64,000 bases of DNA from Gordonia insulae (GCF_003855095.1 NZ_CP033972.1:3968001-4032000), one strand, 5' to 3'. Counted from the stretch's first letter, positions 8,057 to 17,938 are shown. Notes: generated from the sequence alone by a model not told the origin. Numbers and translations: made by a program.

Positions 8057-9651
8057 TACGAGTTCCGTCCGCTGGTGTCGAGGTAGGTGTCCTTGAGGTG
8101 CAGTTGGTTGCGGCGATCCCAGTCGACGTTGCCGACCGAGCTGGACGTCGCGATCTTCTGGAACACCACCCCGATCTCCACGAGGAACAGGTCGCGCAGC
8201 CAGATGTCGTCAAGCTTCTGATAGGCGGCGAGCGCAGCCGGTGACGATCCGTCGGCCACCGTCCACGCCGCGGTCGCGGCGGCGGCGTAGTCCGGGTTGA
8301 TGTAGTTCGACGAGTTCTTGGCCGCGTTGAACGGGTACGCCGACACCGCCAGGGTCGACGGGGTGAACTGGGCGAAAGCGTGCTGCAACAGCCAGATTCC
8401 CTCGAACTTGCCGCCGATGAGCTTCGACGCCTGCTGGGTCTGGTCGTTGGGGATGAGGGTCACCGGGATGCCGACGTCCTTGAGATTGGACTGCACGATC
8501 TCGGCCACCACCCGGTCCACCCCCTGGGTCGAGTAGTCCAGCGGGATCGGCGGAACCGGCCCGTGTTCGGCGACGAGGGCCTTCGCCTTCTCGACGTCAC
8601 GCCGGTACGTCGAGTTGGCGCCCGCGTCGTAGGCCGGGGACCACTTCGGCCACGGCAGGTTCACCACGTAGCCGCTCTGGCGGAAGACGTCGTTGATGAT
8701 CCGTGGACGGTCGATCGCATACGCGATCGCGCGTCGCAGGCGCACGTCGGACAGCGCCGGATTGGTCACGTTGATGCCGACGTACTCCTGCGCCTCGGCA
8801 CCGGTGAACGTCACGTCCTTGAACCCGTAACGTTGTGTGGCCAATTGCTGGTCGTGGTAGTTGAGTCCGTAGGCCACGTCGATCTGGCCGGTGCGGAGCC
8901 GGGTGTAGAGCGACTGCTGGTCGCGAATGATCGCGAAGGTCACCGCGTCGAGATTCGGCCGACCTCCCCAGTAGGAATCGTTGCGCACCAGACGCAGCGA
9001 CGAATTGGGTTGCCAGGAATCGAATCTGAACGGACCGGTACCGACGTAGGCCTTACCCGCCTTCAGCGCAGGCAGTGTCTGTGCATCCAGGATGGGCGCG
9101 GAGTCGAGGAGGTCGAAGATGTTGCTGAGTGGGTGTGCGAAGCGCAACACCACCCGGTGCGGATCCCCGGTGTCATAGGAGGTGATCGCGGCTGCGGTCC
9201 GCTTGAACTGGGGCGTCCACGGGCCGGACAGGTAGGCCTTGAGGGATTGCTCGACGTCCGACGACACGAACGGTTTGCCGTTGTGGAAACGGACGTCGGA
9301 GCGCAGGTCGAGGGTGAGGGAGAGACCGTCTGGCGCCAGGCGCCACCCGGTGGCCAGGGACGGGCGGACGGTGAGATCGTCGCGGGAATAGCGGATCAGC
9401 GTGTCGAACACATTGCTGACCACCTGACCGGCCAGGTTGCCGGTACCGATCTGCAGGAACGTCTTCGGCGACATGTCGCCGAGCACGCCGACGCGCAGAT
9501 CGCCGCCCTGCGGCGCGGCCTGGCCGGGGGCGAGTGACCGGGTGGCGGAATCCTGCTGCTGCGCGATCGCCGACTGACACCCGGCCACGAGGAGTACGGC
9601 GGCAAGCGCCAGGGTGAGTGCGCGCAGGGTGCGGGTACGTCGACGGGGCAT
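8056..9651 (-). CDS. ABC importer solute-binding lipoprotein (SBP family 5)
   Basis: 531 residues. Twin-arginine-like basic N-terminus, hydrophobic stretch and lipobox LVAGC (Cys25) mark a lipoprotein exported to the outer face of the membrane. The body has SBP_bac_5 features (DLRSDVRFHNGKPFVSSDVEQS, GTGPFRFDSW, LRRAIAYAIDRPRI). It captures the ligand for the downstream permeases. AAGAAAGAG lies before the chosen ATG. The gene is divergent from a sulfatase across 246 bases, which supports an organosulfur ligand. Confidence 0.9.
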   Translation of the reverse strand: MPRRRTRTLRALTLALAAVLLVAGCQSAIAQQQDSATRSLAPGQAAPQGGDLRVGVLGDMSPKTFLQIGTGNLAGQVVSNVFDTLIRYSRDDLTVRPSLATGWRLAPDGLSLTLDLRSDVRFHNGKPFVSSDVEQSLKAYLSGPWTPQFKRTAAAITSYDTGDPHRVVLRFAHPLSNIFDLLDSAPILDAQTLPALKAGKAYVGTGPFRFDSWQPNSSLRLVRNDSYWGGRPNLDAVTFAIIRDQQSLYTRLRTGQIDVAYGLNYHDQQLATQRYGFKDVTFTGAEAQEYVGINVTNPALSDVRLRRAIAYAIDRPRIINDVFRQSGYVVNLPWPKWSPAYDAGANSTYRRDVEKAKALVAEHGPVPPIPLDYSTQGVDRVVAEIVQSNLKDVGIPVTLIPNDQTQQASKLIGGKFEGIWLLQHAFAQFTPSTLAVSAYPFNAAKNSSNYINPDYAAAATAAWTVADGSSPAALAAYQKLDDIWLRDLFLVEIGVVFQKIATSSSVGNVDWDRRNQLHLKDTYLDTSGRNS

Positions 9652-9897
9652 GGTGGGGAACTCTTTCTTGCGCATCGGCTGAGGGGTCGGGCGTCACATC
9701 GGACGGCCGTCCCAGGTCACCACTGTGGGCAGAGAAACGGCCGATCGCCAAGCCGAGAGGGGGTTTGTGAAGGGCGTCGGCGAAACCCTTGACAGGCCGC
9801 TGTGATGTCTGAAAGGTGCTGTGACGCACGGTGTCACCAGCGCGATCACCCAGCCCGGTGTCGCGATGCGCCGGAAAGCGACGAAAGGTACAAGCCC

Positions 9898-12237
9898 ATG
9901 CCGAAGTTCGACAGCCCACCCGACCATGCACGCGGTTACGCGGATTTCGGTGGGACCGTCGGCCGTACCTCGTCGGTGTCGGAGCCGTGGTGGCCGGCCG
10001 AGCGCACCGCCCCGCAGGGCGCGCCGAACATCGTGGTTGTCCTCATCGACGACATGGGCTACTCGGACATCGGGCCGTTCGGCGCGGAGATCGACACCCC
10101 GAACATCGACGCGCTCGCCGCGCGCGGGCTGCGGTTGAGCAACTATCACACCACCCCGGTGTGCTCGCCGGCGCGCGCCGCGTTGCTGACCGGTCTCAGC
10201 CCTCATCGTGCGGGTTACGGCAGCGTGGCCAACTCCGACCCCGGATTCCCGGGTCTGCGCCTCGAACTCGCCGACGATGTGCTCACGCTGCCGGAGATCC
10301 TGCGCGAGAGTGGTTACGCCACATACGCTGTCGGGAAATGGCATCTGGTCCGTGACGCGAACATGGGCCCGGGCCGCAGCCGGGACTCGTGGCCGCTCCA
10401 GCGCGGGTTCGACAGCTACTACGGATCACTCGAGGGGCTCAACTCGTTCTTCCACCCCAACCAGCTGATCGCCGACAACTCCGTCGTCGACGTCGACGAG
10501 TATCCCGACGACTACTACGTCACCGACGATCTCACCGATCGCGCCATCCGGCAGATCAAGTCGTTGCGGGCGCAGGATCGCGAGAAGCCGTTCTTCCTGT
10601 ACTACGCGCACATCGCGATGCACGGCCCGCACCAGGTGAAGGACACCGATCTGGCGAAGTACCGCGGCCGGTACGCCGACGGGTGGGACACCATCCGACA
10701 GAACCGCTTCCGGCGCCAGGTGCAGGACGGGCTCTTCGATCCGGGCACGCCCATCGCCGAACGCAACACCGAACCCGGCTACGACGCACCCCCGTGGGAG
10801 TCACTGACGGACGACGAGAAGCAGCGCTACCAGCGCTACCAGGAGGTGTACGCGGCAATGGTCGACAGCGTCGACCAGAGCGTGGGCCGCATCGTCGACA
10901 CGTTGACCGAACTGGGTGAACTCGACAACACGATCATCGTGTTCACCTCAGACAACGGCGGAACGGCCGAGGGTGGCCCGGTCGGGACACGCTCGTACTT
11001 CAGCCAGTTCGTGCACGGACCCGTGCCACCGGACTGGGAGCGCGACGTCCCGCACGACGAGGAGCTCATTGGATCGTCCGCGCTCGGCGTCCACTACCCA
11101 CGCGGTTGGGGGCAGGCCTCGAACACGCCGTTCCGCTTCTACAAGGGACAGACGTTCGCCGGCGGCGTGCGCGTGCCGTTCGTCATCTCGTGGCCCGCCG
11201 GCCTGCCGCGCGCCGCCGAGGACAACGGCATCCGTCGTCAGTACTCCTACGTCACCGACGTGACACCCACCCTCCTTGACCTCGCGGGCATCTCGACGCC
11301 GACGGAGCGACTCGGCCGGCCGGCCCAGGACCGCGACGGCGTCAGCAGCGCGCCCTTCCTGCTCGACGGCGCGGCGAGCTCGGCACACATCGAGCAGTAC
11401 GCCGAGTTCGGCGGACATCGCGGCTTCTACCGCGACGGATGGAAACTGGTCTCACTGCACACCGATCCGGCGCAGGTCGACGACCCGCGGTGGGAGCTGT
11501 ACGACGTCACCGCGGACCCGGCGGAGACCACCGACCTCGCCGCGGAGCATCCCGATCGCGTCGCCGAACTCGCGCAGGCATGGGAGGACGCGGCCTGGCG
11601 CAACACCGTGTTCCCCCTCTACGACTCACCGGCCGACCAGGTGCGACGACGACCAGCCGAGGAGCGGCTGAGCGAACCGGTGCGGCTGCTCGCCGGTACG
11701 CCCACTCTCGAGCGCTACCGATCGAGCCGTCTGATCGCCTACCGGGACTTCGACGTCGAGGTCGAGCTCGACGGCTGGAGCAGCGAGGACGAGGGAGTTC
11801 TTGTCGCGCACGGTGATCCGCAAGGCGGCTACCTGCTCTACATCGAGGACGCATCCCTACATCTCGTCGTCAACAGTTATGGCAGATTCGCCCGCGTGTC
11901 GGCGCCACTCGCGCCCGGAACAACCGACGTCACCCTGCGTGCGGTGGCGACCCCGACGGTCCGCTGGGACTTCACGGTCGAGGCCACCGTCGACGGACAG
12001 GCCGCGGTGATCGCGAAGCTGCCCGACCAGTTCCAGCTGATCGGCATGGCGCCCTGGACGGGCATATCGGTGGGACTCGACGCCCGGGGGCCGGTCGATC
12101 CGGAGCTACGCGAGCGACGAGGAGTGTTCCGCTTCGGGCCGTCGCTGCGATCGGTGACCTACCGGCCGGGGCCGATCCGGGTGCCGGCATCGGTACGGCG
12201 TGCCATCGACGAGAGCGCTGAACATCACGCGGACTGA
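9898..12237 (+). CDS. Type I sulfatase (arylsulfatase-like), 779 residues
   Basis: Hydrolyses sulfate esters, releasing sulfate. The N-terminus has metal-binding DDMGYSD (Asp51, Asp52). C89-S-P-A-R93 is the CxPxR motif whose Cys is converted to formylglycine by a separate enzyme not seen in this window. TSDNGG and GRP/ELYD segments follow, and the C-terminal about 180 residues form an extra beta-rich domain. No signal peptide is visible with this start. The ATG follows GAAAGG. An upstream in-frame Cys-rich stretch reaching back to 9802 is discussed in the findings. Next gene: a 2-oxoglutarate dioxygenase, as in sulfate-ester scavenging. Confidence 0.9.
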   Translation: MPKFDSPPDHARGYADFGGTVGRTSSVSEPWWPAERTAPQGAPNIVVVLIDDMGYSDIGPFGAEIDTPNIDALAARGLRLSNYHTTPVCSPARAALLTGLSPHRAGYGSVANSDPGFPGLRLELADDVLTLPEILRESGYATYAVGKWHLVRDANMGPGRSRDSWPLQRGFDSYYGSLEGLNSFFHPNQLIADNSVVDVDEYPDDYYVTDDLTDRAIRQIKSLRAQDREKPFFLYYAHIAMHGPHQVKDTDLAKYRGRYADGWDTIRQNRFRRQVQDGLFDPGTPIAERNTEPGYDAPPWESLTDDEKQRYQRYQEVYAAMVDSVDQSVGRIVDTLTELGELDNTIIVFTSDNGGTAEGGPVGTRSYFSQFVHGPVPPDWERDVPHDEELIGSSALGVHYPRGWGQASNTPFRFYKGQTFAGGVRVPFVISWPAGLPRAAEDNGIRRQYSYVTDVTPTLLDLAGISTPTERLGRPAQDRDGVSSAPFLLDGAASSAHIEQYAEFGGHRGFYRDGWKLVSLHTDPAQVDDPRWELYDVTADPAETTDLAAEHPDRVAELAQAWEDAAWRNTVFPLYDSPADQVRRRPAEERLSEPVRLLAGTPTLERYRSSRLIAYRDFDVEVELDGWSSEDEGVLVAHGDPQGGYLLYIEDASLHLVVNSYGRFARVSAPLAPGTTDVTLRAVATPTVRWDFTVEATVDGQAAVIAKLPDQFQLIGMAPWTGISVGLDARGPVDPELRERRGVFRFGPSLRSVTYRPGPIRVPASVRRAIDESAEHHAD

Positions 12238-12247
12238 CCCACGGCTT

Positions 12248-12270
12248 CTCCGGATCAGCGTGAGCACAAG
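12248..12270 (-). promoter_or_regulatory. Candidate sulfur operator, copy C
   Basis: On the minus strand this holds GCTCACGCTGATC, identical over 13 bases to the copy at 20811-20833, with 18 of 23 positions shared overall. The core is a TCA-N3-TGA palindrome. It lies 61-83 bases before the dioxygenase start, between two sulfur genes. Confidence 0.45.
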
Positions 12271-12330
12271 TCTCGATTGCCGCACGCAATCGTGGGGCAA
12301 TGGAATGAAGAGAACAGAAAGGATTGGCCA

Positions 12331-13314
12331 ATGACATTGGCGCAGATCGAGCAGCGAGCCGATCGGGAGGCCCGCGCGCAGCAGGTCTACCGCAACGCCG
12401 GCATCACCGTCGACAAACTGGGCGAGCACATCGGCGCGAAGATCGGCAAGGTGCGCCTCGGCGGCGACCTGCCGGCCGAACAGGTGGAGGCGATCCGCCT
12501 GGCGCTGGTCACCAACAAGGTGGTGGTCTTCAGCGATCAGCAGCACCTCGACGACGATGCGCAGTACGCATTCGCGGAATTGCTCGGCGATCCGACTGCC
12601 CCGCACCCCACGGTCACGTCGCGCGGCTCCCAGTTGCTGACCATCGAGGGCGCCGCGAACAGCTGGCACACCGACGTCACGTTCGTCGACCGCATCCCGA
12701 AGGCGTCGATCCTGCGTGCGGTCACCCTGCCGCAGTACGGCGGCGCGACGACATGGGCGTCGACTGTCGCGGCGTATGAACAACTGCCGAAACCGCTGCG
12801 GGCGTTGACCGAGGAGCTGTGGGCCACCCACAGCAACCTCTACGACTACGTCGGGCTGAAGGAGCCGACCGGTGGCGTGGATGTCGCCGACAAGGCGGAG
12901 CACTACCAGGAGTTCACCAGCACCGAGTACCAGACGCTGCATCCGGTTGTCCGGGTCCATCCGGAGACCGGCGAGCGCAGCCTGCTGCTCGGACACTTCG
13001 CGAAGGAGTTCCGCGGCCTCAAGTCGTCGGAATTCGCGAGCCTGTACGAGCTGCTTCAGTCACGGATCATCAAGCTCGAGAACACCTTCCGGTGGAACTG
13101 GCGTCTCGGTGACGTCGCGATCTGGGACAACCGTGCCACCCAGCATTACGGCATCGCCGACTACGGCAACCAGAAACGCTCCCTTCACCGCATCACGCTG
13201 GCCGGCGATGTGCCGGTCGACGTGCGCGGTGAAAGGAGCCAGATCCTGCAGGGCGACGCCTCGCACTACTCAGTGGTCGAGGAGCCGAGCCGAATCCAGG
13301 TGTTCGCGGCCTGA
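12331..13314 (+). CDS. TauD/AtsK-type Fe(II)/2-oxoglutarate dioxygenase
   Basis: 327 residues. The enzyme family oxidises the carbon next to a sulfonate or sulfate ester so that sulfite or sulfate is released, using O2 and 2-oxoglutarate. Facial triad: WHTDVTF (His113, Asp115) and His272 in RATQHYG. An Arg in the R283-R287 stretch should bind 2-oxoglutarate. GAAAGGA precedes the ATG. It follows a sulfatase by 93 bases. Alkyl sulfates (AtsK) or taurine-like sulfonates (TauD) are both possible; context favours sulfate esters. Confidence 0.9.
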   Translation: MTLAQIEQRADREARAQQVYRNAGITVDKLGEHIGAKIGKVRLGGDLPAEQVEAIRLALVTNKVVVFSDQQHLDDDAQYAFAELLGDPTAPHPTVTSRGSQLLTIEGAANSWHTDVTFVDRIPKASILRAVTLPQYGGATTWASTVAAYEQLPKPLRALTEELWATHSNLYDYVGLKEPTGGVDVADKAEHYQEFTSTEYQTLHPVVRVHPETGERSLLLGHFAKEFRGLKSSEFASLYELLQSRIIKLENTFRWNWRLGDVAIWDNRATQHYGIADYGNQKRSLHRITLAGDVPVDVRGERSQILQGDASHYSVVEEPSRIQVFAA

Positions 13315-13321
13315 CGGCCCT

Positions 13322-13357
13322 ATTGTCCTGAGGGTCTCAATTGTCCCGAGGGTCTCA
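13322..13357. repeat. Tandem 18-bp direct repeat
   Basis: Two copies of ATTGTCC(T/C)GAGGGTCTCA directly adjacent, differing at one base, just after the dioxygenase stop. Function unknown. Confidence 0.7.
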
Positions 13358-13379
13358 ACGTGGTGGGCGGCGTGCGTAC

Positions 13380-13535
13380 TCAGTAGTAGTGCGCGCGACC
13401 GCCCACTGCGCGTCCGGTTGCACCGAGGATCGCCAGGATCGCACCGATGACGAGCAGGATGATGCCCAGGGTCCACAGGATCGGGATACCGAAGATGAAG
13501 CCGAGCACCAATAGGACGAGTCCGAGAATTATCAT
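13380..13535 (-). CDS. Small two-helix membrane protein (DUF6131-like)
   Basis: 51 residues starting MIILGLVLLV. Two closely spaced hydrophobic segments separated by IPILW, then a short GRAVGGRAHYY tail. GGGGAGG lies 6 bases before the ATG, so this start is preferred to an upstream in-frame one. Small proteins of this form are widespread in actinobacteria and of unknown role. The gene converges with the dioxygenase gene; 13536-13772 upstream is non-coding. Confidence 0.7.
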   Translation of the reverse strand: MIILGLVLLVLGFIFGIPILWTLGIILLVIGAILAILGATGRAVGGRAHYY

Positions 13536-13708
13536 GTGTGCCTCCCCGCAATAGCGAGCCCGCACTCGACGCTGCTGCAAGTGCCTTCGGTGTCAGCCTA
13601 GTCCGACCGCGACGCAACAAGCGATTTCTTGATCACTTTGTGGTCCTAGGCAAACCCCGACGCCCGCCGACTTCCACCTTCCCCAAGCTCGCGTCCGCGC
13701 ACCCGGAC

Positions 13709-13734
13709 ACTTGAACCTGAACGCAACTTCAAGT
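13709..13734. promoter_or_regulatory. Inverted repeat, likely TetR-type operator
   Basis: ACTTGAA-N12-TTCAAGT, perfect 7-bp arms, 39-64 bases before the SDR operon start. Nineteen of 26 positions recur at 20761-20786 before the phosphotriesterase gene. The TetR gene at the end of this operon is the obvious candidate regulator. Confidence 0.5.
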
Positions 13735-13772
13735 AGGTTCACACGAAATCCGACGGTGCAGAGGATGTGGTG

Positions 13773-14597
13773 ATGCAGCTCGAGGGCAAGGTGGCCATCG
13801 TGACCGGCGGCGGGGGCGGCATCGGTGCCGCCATCGCCACAGCGCTGGTCGCACAGGGTGCGCGCGTGGTGCTGACCGATCTCGACGAGCGGTCGGTCAC
13901 CGCTGCGGCGGCAGAGATCGAATCGACGACCCCGGGATCGGTGGCCTCGATCGCCGGCGATGCCGCGTCGAGCGCGCACATCGAGGCCGCCATCGACCTG
14001 GCCGAGTCGCGGTTCGGCCCGGTCGATCTGTACTTTGCCAACGCCGGAATCGGCGGCGCGCCCGGACTTCTCGCGAGTGACGAGGACTGGGCCAAGGTCG
14101 TCGAGGTGAATGTCATGGGACACGTCCGTGCCGCCCGACGGCTCGTCCCCGAATGGGTCGAGCGTGGCGGCGGCTACTTCATCGCGACGGCGTCCGCCGC
14201 CGGCCTTCTGACCCAGATCGGGTCGGCGACCTATTCCGTCACCAAGCACGCCGCCGTCGGGTTCGCCGAGTGGCTCGACGTCACCTACGGCGATCAGGGC
14301 GTTCGGGTGAGTTGCCTGTGCCCCATGGGCGTCGACACCAAGTTGCTGCGCCCGGACGACGCCCCCGCCGACGACGACGCGCTCCTGATGCAGCGTGCCG
14401 TCGAGACCGCGGGTCGGGTGCTGACCACCGCCGAGGCCGCCGACACGGTCATCGAGGCCTTGGGTGACGAGCGGTTCCTCATTCTGCCCCACCCCGAGGT
14501 CCTCGACATGTATCGGCAGAAGGGCGCCGACTACGACCGCTGGATCCGAGGCATGCGGCGATACCAACAGAGCCTCAAGCAAGAACCCGCTTCGTAA
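13773..14597 (+). CDS. SDR oxidoreductase, first gene of acyl-catabolic operon
   Basis: 274 residues. TGGGGGIG at the N-terminus for NAD(P), NAGIGG in the middle, and YSVTK with a preceding TASAAG supply the catalytic Ser-Tyr-Lys. Probably a 3-hydroxyacyl or alcohol dehydrogenase. AGAGGA lies 7 bases before this ATG; in-frame GTG codons at 13767 and 13770 are alternatives. Nine bases separate it from the acyl-CoA dehydrogenase gene, so the two are one operon. Confidence 0.85.
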   Translation: MQLEGKVAIVTGGGGGIGAAIATALVAQGARVVLTDLDERSVTAAAAEIESTTPGSVASIAGDAASSAHIEAAIDLAESRFGPVDLYFANAGIGGAPGLLASDEDWAKVVEVNVMGHVRAARRLVPEWVERGGGYFIATASAAGLLTQIGSATYSVTKHAAVGFAEWLDVTYGDQGVRVSCLCPMGVDTKLLRPDDAPADDDALLMQRAVETAGRVLTTAEAADTVIEALGDERFLILPHPEVLDMYRQKGADYDRWIRGMRRYQQSLKQEPAS

Positions 14598-14606
14598 GGA
14601 GTCACC

Positions 14607-15872
14607 ATGGATCTGCTCAACCCGTCCGAGCGCGCCGAACAGTACCGCGCGCAGCTGCTCGAGTTCATGGACACGCACGTGTATCCCAACGAGTCGGTCT
14701 ACGACCAGCAGATGCGTGAGTCCGAGAACCCGCATGCCACACCTCCGGTCCTGCTCGAACTGAAGGCGAAGGCCAAAGAGGCCGGGCTGTGGAATCTCTT
14801 TCACCCCCATGCGGATTGGGGACCGGGGCTCAGCAACCTCGAGTACGCGCCGCTCGCCGAGATCATGGGCCGCGTCACCTGGGCATCCGAGGTCTTCAAC
14901 TGCAATGCCCCGGACACCGGGAACATGGAGGTGTTCACCCTCTTCGGTACCGACGAGCACAAGGAGCGCTACCTCAAGCCGCTCCTCGACGGTGAGATCG
15001 CCTCGGCGTTCGCCATGACCGAACCCGAGGTCGCGAGCTCTGATGCCACCAACGTCGAGTTGTCCATGGTGCGCGACGGCGACGAGTACGTCCTCAACGG
15101 CCGGAAGTGGTTCGCGTCCAATGCGGTCCGTCCCGACTGCAAGGTTCTCATCGTCATGGGCAAGACCGATCCGACGGCGCCCACCCACCGCCAGCAGTCG
15201 ATGATGGTGGTACCGACCGATGCTCCCGGGCTGACCATTCTGCGCAACCTTCCCGTGTTCGGCTATGTCGACCGGGAGAGCCATGGCGAGCTCGTCTTCG
15301 AGAACGTCCGGGTCCCGTCGAAAGACGTTCTCAAGGGTGAGGGCGAAGGCTTCGCCATCAGCCAGGCGCGTCTCGGACCGGGCCGCATCCACCACTGCAT
15401 GCGGACCATCGGCATCGCCGAGCGTGCGCTCGAGTTGATGTGCGAGCGCGCGTCGCGGCGGGTGACGTTCGGGCAGCCGATCGCCGACCGTGCCAACATC
15501 CAGGACTGGATTGCCGAGGCGCGCATCGACATCGAGATGGTGCGGCTGCTCACTCTCAAGGCCGCCTACATGATGGACACCGTCGGCAACAAGGCGGCGG
15601 CCACCGAGATCGCCGCCATCAAGGTGGCCGCGCCGAACATCGCGCTGAAGATCATCGACCGCGCCATCCAGGTGCATGGTGGCGGCGGCGTCACCGACGA
15701 CTTCCCGTTGGCGATGGCATACGCGCACATCCGCACCCTGCGCCTGGCCGACGGACCGGATGAGGTGCACAAGCGGGCCATCGCCCGACGTGAACTGCGC
15801 TCCTACCGGCAGGACGCCGCCGTCTCGGAAACGGTGGCCGGCGTGTCGGATCAGGCGCTCGTCTCTCGATGA
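14607..15872 (+). CDS. Acyl-CoA dehydrogenase
   Basis: 421 residues. FAD flavoenzyme of the acyl-CoA dehydrogenase fold that puts a double bond into an acyl-Co[17 protein letters not shown] is the substrate/FAD loop, RKWFASNA and [18 protein letters not shown] are the typical C-terminal half. [40 protein letters not shown] is the terminal FAD-binding segment. It belongs to the ACAD10/11-like, FadE-type group found with an APH-fold kinase, as here. AAGGAG precedes the ATG. The stop overlaps the next start (ATGA). Confidence 0.92.
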   Translation: MDLLNPSERAEQYRAQLLEFMDTHVYPNESVYDQQMRESENPHATPPVLLELKAKAKEAGLWNLFHPHADWGPGLSNLEYAPLAEIMGRVTWASEVFNCNAPDTGNMEVFTLFGTDEHKERYLKPLLDGEIASAFAMTEPEVASSDATNVELSMVRDGDEYVLNGRKWFASNAVRPDCKVLIVMGKTDPTAPTHRQQSMMVVPTDAPGLTILRNLPVFGYVDRESHGELVFENVRVPSKDVLKGEGEGFAISQARLGPGRIHHCMRTIGIAERALELMCERASRRVTFGQPIADRANIQDWIAEARIDIEMVRLLTLKAAYMMDTVGNKAAATEIAAIKVAAPNIALKIIDRAIQVHGGGGVTDDFPLAMAYAHIRTLRLADGPDEVHKRAIARRELRSYRQDAAVSETVAGVSDQALVSR

Positions 15873-16918
15873 GTCCGAACACCGCGCGGCCAGCCGCGAC
15901 GATCCCGGACACCGACATGTCCGGGTTGGTCGGCTGGCTGCGCACCGTCGGTGTGCGCCCGGAGGGTGAGATCGGTTGCTCCCGAGTGGGTTTCGGGCAG
16001 TCCAACCTGACCTATGTGATCCATGACGAAATGGGTGGGCGCTGGGTGCTGCGTCGGCCCCCGGTCGGCCACCTGCTGGCCTCGGCGCACGACGTCGAGC
16101 GGGAGGCCCGGATTCTCGCCGGACTCGCGGGTACCGACGTCCCGGTGCCGCAGATCTACGGTGTGTGCACCGACGAGACGGTCAGCCCGGTGCCGGTGGT
16201 CGCGATGGAGTTCGTCGCGGGCACCGTGCTCACCGACCGGATCGCGGGCGAGTCGATCTCGCCGGACATTCGCCACGAGGTCGGGCAGTCGATGATCGAC
16301 ACCCTCGCGCACATCCACGCCGTCGACCTCGACGCCGTCGGACTGTCCGACCTGGCCAGCCACAAGCCCTACGCGGCACGGCAATTGAAGCGGTGGAGCG
16401 CGCAGTGGGAGCAATCCAAGTCTCGCGACATCCCCGAACTCGACGATCTCACGAGGCGTCTCGCCGCCAACATCCCCGAACAGCACGAGACGGCTCTGGT
16501 ACACGGCGACTTCCACATCCGCAACGTGATGATCGACCCGACGTCGGGCGCGGTGACGGCGGCGCTGGATTGGGAGTTGGCCACGCTCGGCGACCCGCTC
16601 GCCGACATCGGCAGCACACTCGCGTACTGGCCGGCGGTCACCGACGTTCTCCTCGGAGAGCCCGTCGAGATCATGGACGGTTTCCCCACCCGTGCCGAGC
16701 TCGCAGATGCCTATCTCGCACGCACGGGGCGCGATCGCGACGCGCTCGCGTACTGGCAGACGCTCGGGCTCTGGAAGGTCGCGATCATCGCCGAGGGGGT
16801 GTTGCGTCGCGCGCAGGACAATCCGGCCAACCGCGCGGCGGCCGGGGTGCCGACACCCGCGCACGTGGACAACTTCGTGGCCCGGGCGGTCGCCGTGGCC
16901 GATGACGCGGGATTATGA
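15869..16918 (+). CDS. Phosphotransferase of the APH/ACAD10-like family
   Basis: 349 residues. Protein-kinase-like fold: a nucleotide loop near the start ([11 protein letters not shown]), [12 protein letters not shown] as the catalytic loop, and [16 protein letters not shown] as the Mg-binding DxD region. In ACAD10/11 such a kinase phosphorylates 4-hydroxyacyl-CoA so that it can be eliminated and used by beta-oxidation. The adjacent acyl-CoA dehydrogenase fits this job (family knowledge; substrate here is inferred). Overlaps the previous stop by 4 bases. Confidence 0.88.
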   Translation: MSPNTARPAATIPDTDMSGLVGWLRTVGVRPEGEIGCSRVGFGQSNLTYVIHDEMGGRWVLRRPPVGHLLASAHDVEREARILAGLAGTDVPVPQIYGVCTDETVSPVPVVAMEFVAGTVLTDRIAGESISPDIRHEVGQSMIDTLAHIHAVDLDAVGLSDLASHKPYAARQLKRWSAQWEQSKSRDIPELDDLTRRLAANIPEQHETALVHGDFHIRNVMIDPTSGAVTAALDWELATLGDPLADIGSTLAYWPAVTDVLLGEPVEIMDGFPTRAELADAYLARTGRDRDALAYWQTLGLWKVAIIAEGVLRRAQDNPANRAAAGVPTPAHVDNFVARAVAVADDAGL

Positions 16919-16922
16919 CCTC

Positions 16923-17558
16923 ATGCCGAACACCTCCGACGACACCGTCCGATCCCGTCCGCTGACGGCGCGCGGGGCGCGGACGCGGGCGGCGCTGATC
17001 GTCGCGGCGCGAACGGTGTTCGAGCGTGACGGGTTCAACGATTCGCGGCTCACCGACATCACGGCGGAGGCCGGATGCGCGACCGGATCGTTCTACACCT
17101 ATTTCGACAGCAAAGAGGACATCCTCGACGCCGTGCTCGAAGGAGCGCAGGAGGAGATGCTGCATCCGGGCATGCCCCACGTGCAGCCGGAGTCCGACGA
17201 CGATCCGACCGCGGTCATCGAGGCGGCCAACCGTGCCTATTTCGAGGCGTACCGGCGCAACGCGCAATTGATGCTCGTCCGCGAGCAGGTGTCGGGTATC
17301 AGCCCCGAGTTCCGGGAGATCCGTCGTCGGCGCGGGCAGGTCTTCGCCGAACGCAACGCCAAACACATCCGCGACCTCCAGGCGCGGGGGCTCGCGGATC
17401 CCGATCTCGATCCGTTGCATGCCGCGCGCGCGTTGTCGGGCATGGTGTCCCGGATGGCCTACCACTGCTTCGGACTCGGCGACGACATCGACATGGACGA
17501 ACTGGTGTTCACCGCAACTCGACTGTGGGTCAACGCGATCGGGTTGCGTAAGGAATGA
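16923..17558 (+). CDS. TetR-family transcriptional regulator
   Basis: 211 residues. The N-terminal helix-turn-helix spans about residues 17-65: TRAALIVAARTVFERDGFND, LTDITAEAGCATGSFYTYFDSKEDIL. The C-terminal ligand domain is all-helical. It starts 5 bases after the kinase stop and ends the SDR/FadE/kinase operon, so it probably represses its own operon through the TTGAA palindrome at 13709 and perhaps the php operon. The true start MPNTSDD is chosen from the operon spacing. Confidence 0.9.
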   Translation: MPNTSDDTVRSRPLTARGARTRAALIVAARTVFERDGFNDSRLTDITAEAGCATGSFYTYFDSKEDILDAVLEGAQEEMLHPGMPHVQPESDDDPTAVIEAANRAYFEAYRRNAQLMLVREQVSGISPEFREIRRRRGQVFAERNAKHIRDLQARGLADPDLDPLHAARALSGMVSRMAYHCFGLGDDIDMDELVFTATRLWVNAIGLRKE

Positions 17559-17697
17559 CCCCCGAACAGTGAGACGCTCGGCCACACCATGGATGGACGA
17601 GTACATCGCGTCAACGGGAGTCCGGGGGGGACCAACTCCCGACGTGCGATGGATTCGTTCAGATGGTGAGGCCGAGCGGCCACATGTCACGCGCGTA

Positions 17698-17772
17698 CTA
17701 GACGCCCCAGAGTCCGGTGAGGAAACCGAGGGCAGTCTCGACGAAGGATTGCAGAATTGCGAACAGATCCAT
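17698..17772 (-). CDS. Putative 24-residue hydrophobic peptide
   Basis: Starts MDLFAILQSF, ends FLTGLWGV, with charge from one Asp and one Glu only. The Shine-Dalgarno AAAGGAGGTGA ends 6 bases before the ATG and is an 11-base match to the usual 16S 3' end, the strongest in the window. It sits alone in about 670 bases of non-coding DNA (17559-18232). That DNA also carries a palindrome at 17939 and three spaced palindromes at 18099-18156. No family is recognised; size and amphipathic pattern recall phenol-soluble modulins or small corynebacterial porins, which is speculation. Confidence 0.55.
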   Translation of the reverse strand: MDLFAILQSFVETALGFLTGLWGV

Positions 17773-17938
17773 GCTGTTTCACCTCCTTTCCTGATCAATG
17801 CGGCCGTCATCAACCGAGCGAGGTACCGGTCGGCACCTCGGTCGGGCGATGTCTCCGATTCTTCGGAAGTCTTTGTGATCGCCTGTACTCGACGATCTCA
17901 ATAGTGCTTTCGTTCGCGTGGATTCGATTGTTACACCG

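Noticed and set aside
9668..9688. Sulfur operator copy just before the first binding protein
   Set aside because: Only 13 of 19 positions match and it overlaps the ribosome-binding region of that gene.
13593..15770. Open frame of 725 codons on the minus strand
   Set aside because: It lies opposite an SDR and acyl-CoA dehydrogenase with full family motifs and strong starts. High GC leaves the antisense frame open; its protein is low-complexity with no domain.
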